The notes under the pieces are model-generated. The model saw only the letters and a list, made by a program, of their open reading frames with translations. It was not told where the DNA came from and made no database searches. Made by a program: the position numbers and the translations under genes. A stretch of 64,000 nucleotides of DNA from Callaeas wilsoni (Eukaryota; Chordata; Aves; Passeriformes; Callaeidae): positions 115,784 through 179,783 of the forward strand of contig VWPU01006292.1 in assembly GCA_013398955.1 (NCBI GenBank). The letters run 5' to 3'. Positions within the stretch are counted from its first letter, which is position 1, and the number at the start of each line of letters is the position of its first letter. Below, one piece after another: positions 63,819 through 64,000 of this stretch.

Positions 63819-63952
63819 ATGGTCCCCGCCGCTGCCATGAGCCAGGCCCCGGCTCCCCGCGGCGCTGACCCGCCGGAGAGCGATGCCCGCAGCGGGGCCC
63901 CCAGCCGAGGGATGCCGCCACCGCCGCCCAGCCTGCCCCAGCTCCTCCACAA
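63819..63952 (+). CDS. RBM20: RNA-binding motif protein 20, first coding exon (gene continues beyond window)
   Basis: RBM20 is a nuclear SR-related splicing regulator that represses exons of titin and other transcripts in heart and skeletal muscle. Only the N-terminus is here: MVPAAAMSQ, a variable A/P/S-rich linker, then GMPPPPPSLPQLLHK, matching the layout of mammalian RBM20 (MV-AAAMSQ start, proline run, LPQ-hydrophobic motif). The exon gives 44 codons plus two bases and ends at donor GTAAGA (63,953). The zinc finger, RRM and RS domain must be encoded downstream. Position and orientation after SMC3 match human 10q25. The first ATG (63,819) has a poor context, while the in-frame ATG at 63,837 has a strong GCCGCTGCCATG context, so either may be used. 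Confidence 0.85.
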
Positions 63953-63980
63953 GTAAGAGCCGCCCCGCGTTCCGCCGCGC

Positions 63981-64000
63981 CGGGAGGGCGGGCGGGCGGG
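63981..64000 (+). promoter_or_regulatory. G-quadruplex-forming run at the start of RBM20 intron 1
   Basis: Five GGG tracts separated by single bases end the window, 29 bases after the exon 1 donor, on the coding strand. One-base loops favour a stable parallel quadruplex in DNA or nascent RNA. Function is inferred only. Confidence 0.5.

Noticed and set aside
63196..63921. 241-codon minus-strand open frame in the RBM20 CpG island
   Set aside because: GC-rich sequence lacks stop codons in several frames at once. The protein is low complexity (G, R, A, P), resembles nothing known, and overlaps RBM20 exon 1.

Overview
The window is a piece of a vertebrate nuclear chromosome, almost certainly from a bird and probably a passerine. 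The evidence is an intact SMC3 gene with 29 coding exons, vertebrate CpG-island promoters, an antisense CR1-type LINE remnant, and a tRNA-Ile-headed SINE fragment that resembles TguSINE1 of songbirds. Most open frames on both strands are chance frames in intron, intergenic or GC-rich sequence.

Layout: (1) 1-11,380 is intergenic sequence upstream of SMC3. I recognise no gene there; it holds a diverged 162-bp tandem duplication (4,896-5,220) and a short isolated GC-rich patch (about 7,200-7,325). (2) About 11,380-12,330 is a CpG island containing the SMC3 promoter and first exon. (3) 11,922-36,768 is SMC3 on the + strand. I could place every exon, and the lengths sum to 3,654 coding bases, i.e. 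1,217 residues plus stop, the usual vertebrate length. All introns are GT-AG except intron 19, which begins with a perfect minor-spliceosome (U12-type) AT donor and, judged by reading frame and conservation, ends in the very rare dinucleotide AT. Intron 9 is almost filled by an LTR-like insertion in sense orientation. The 3' UTR ends near 37,170 after an ATTAAA signal. (4) About 37,180-63,350 is intergenic: AT-rich sequence, small tandem repeats, a tRNA-derived SINE (about 52,789), an antisense CR1 relic (about 55,040-56,150), an AT-rich simple tract (56,385-56,550), and a minus-strand endogenous retroelement relic with an LTR and a decayed integrase-like segment (about 56,930-58,020). (5) About 63,350-64,000 is a second CpG island carrying the first coding exon of RBM20 (63,819-63,952, + strand), whose remaining exons lie beyond the window.

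The order SMC3 then RBM20 in the same orientation matches human chromosome 10q25, so this is ordinary conserved synteny. SMC3 is a ubiquitous cohesin ATPase and RBM20 a muscle splicing regulator; nothing in the sequence suggests joint regulation. I found no undescribed system. The best observation is the non-canonical minor intron in SMC3, followed by the retroelement pressed against an SMC3 splice acceptor.
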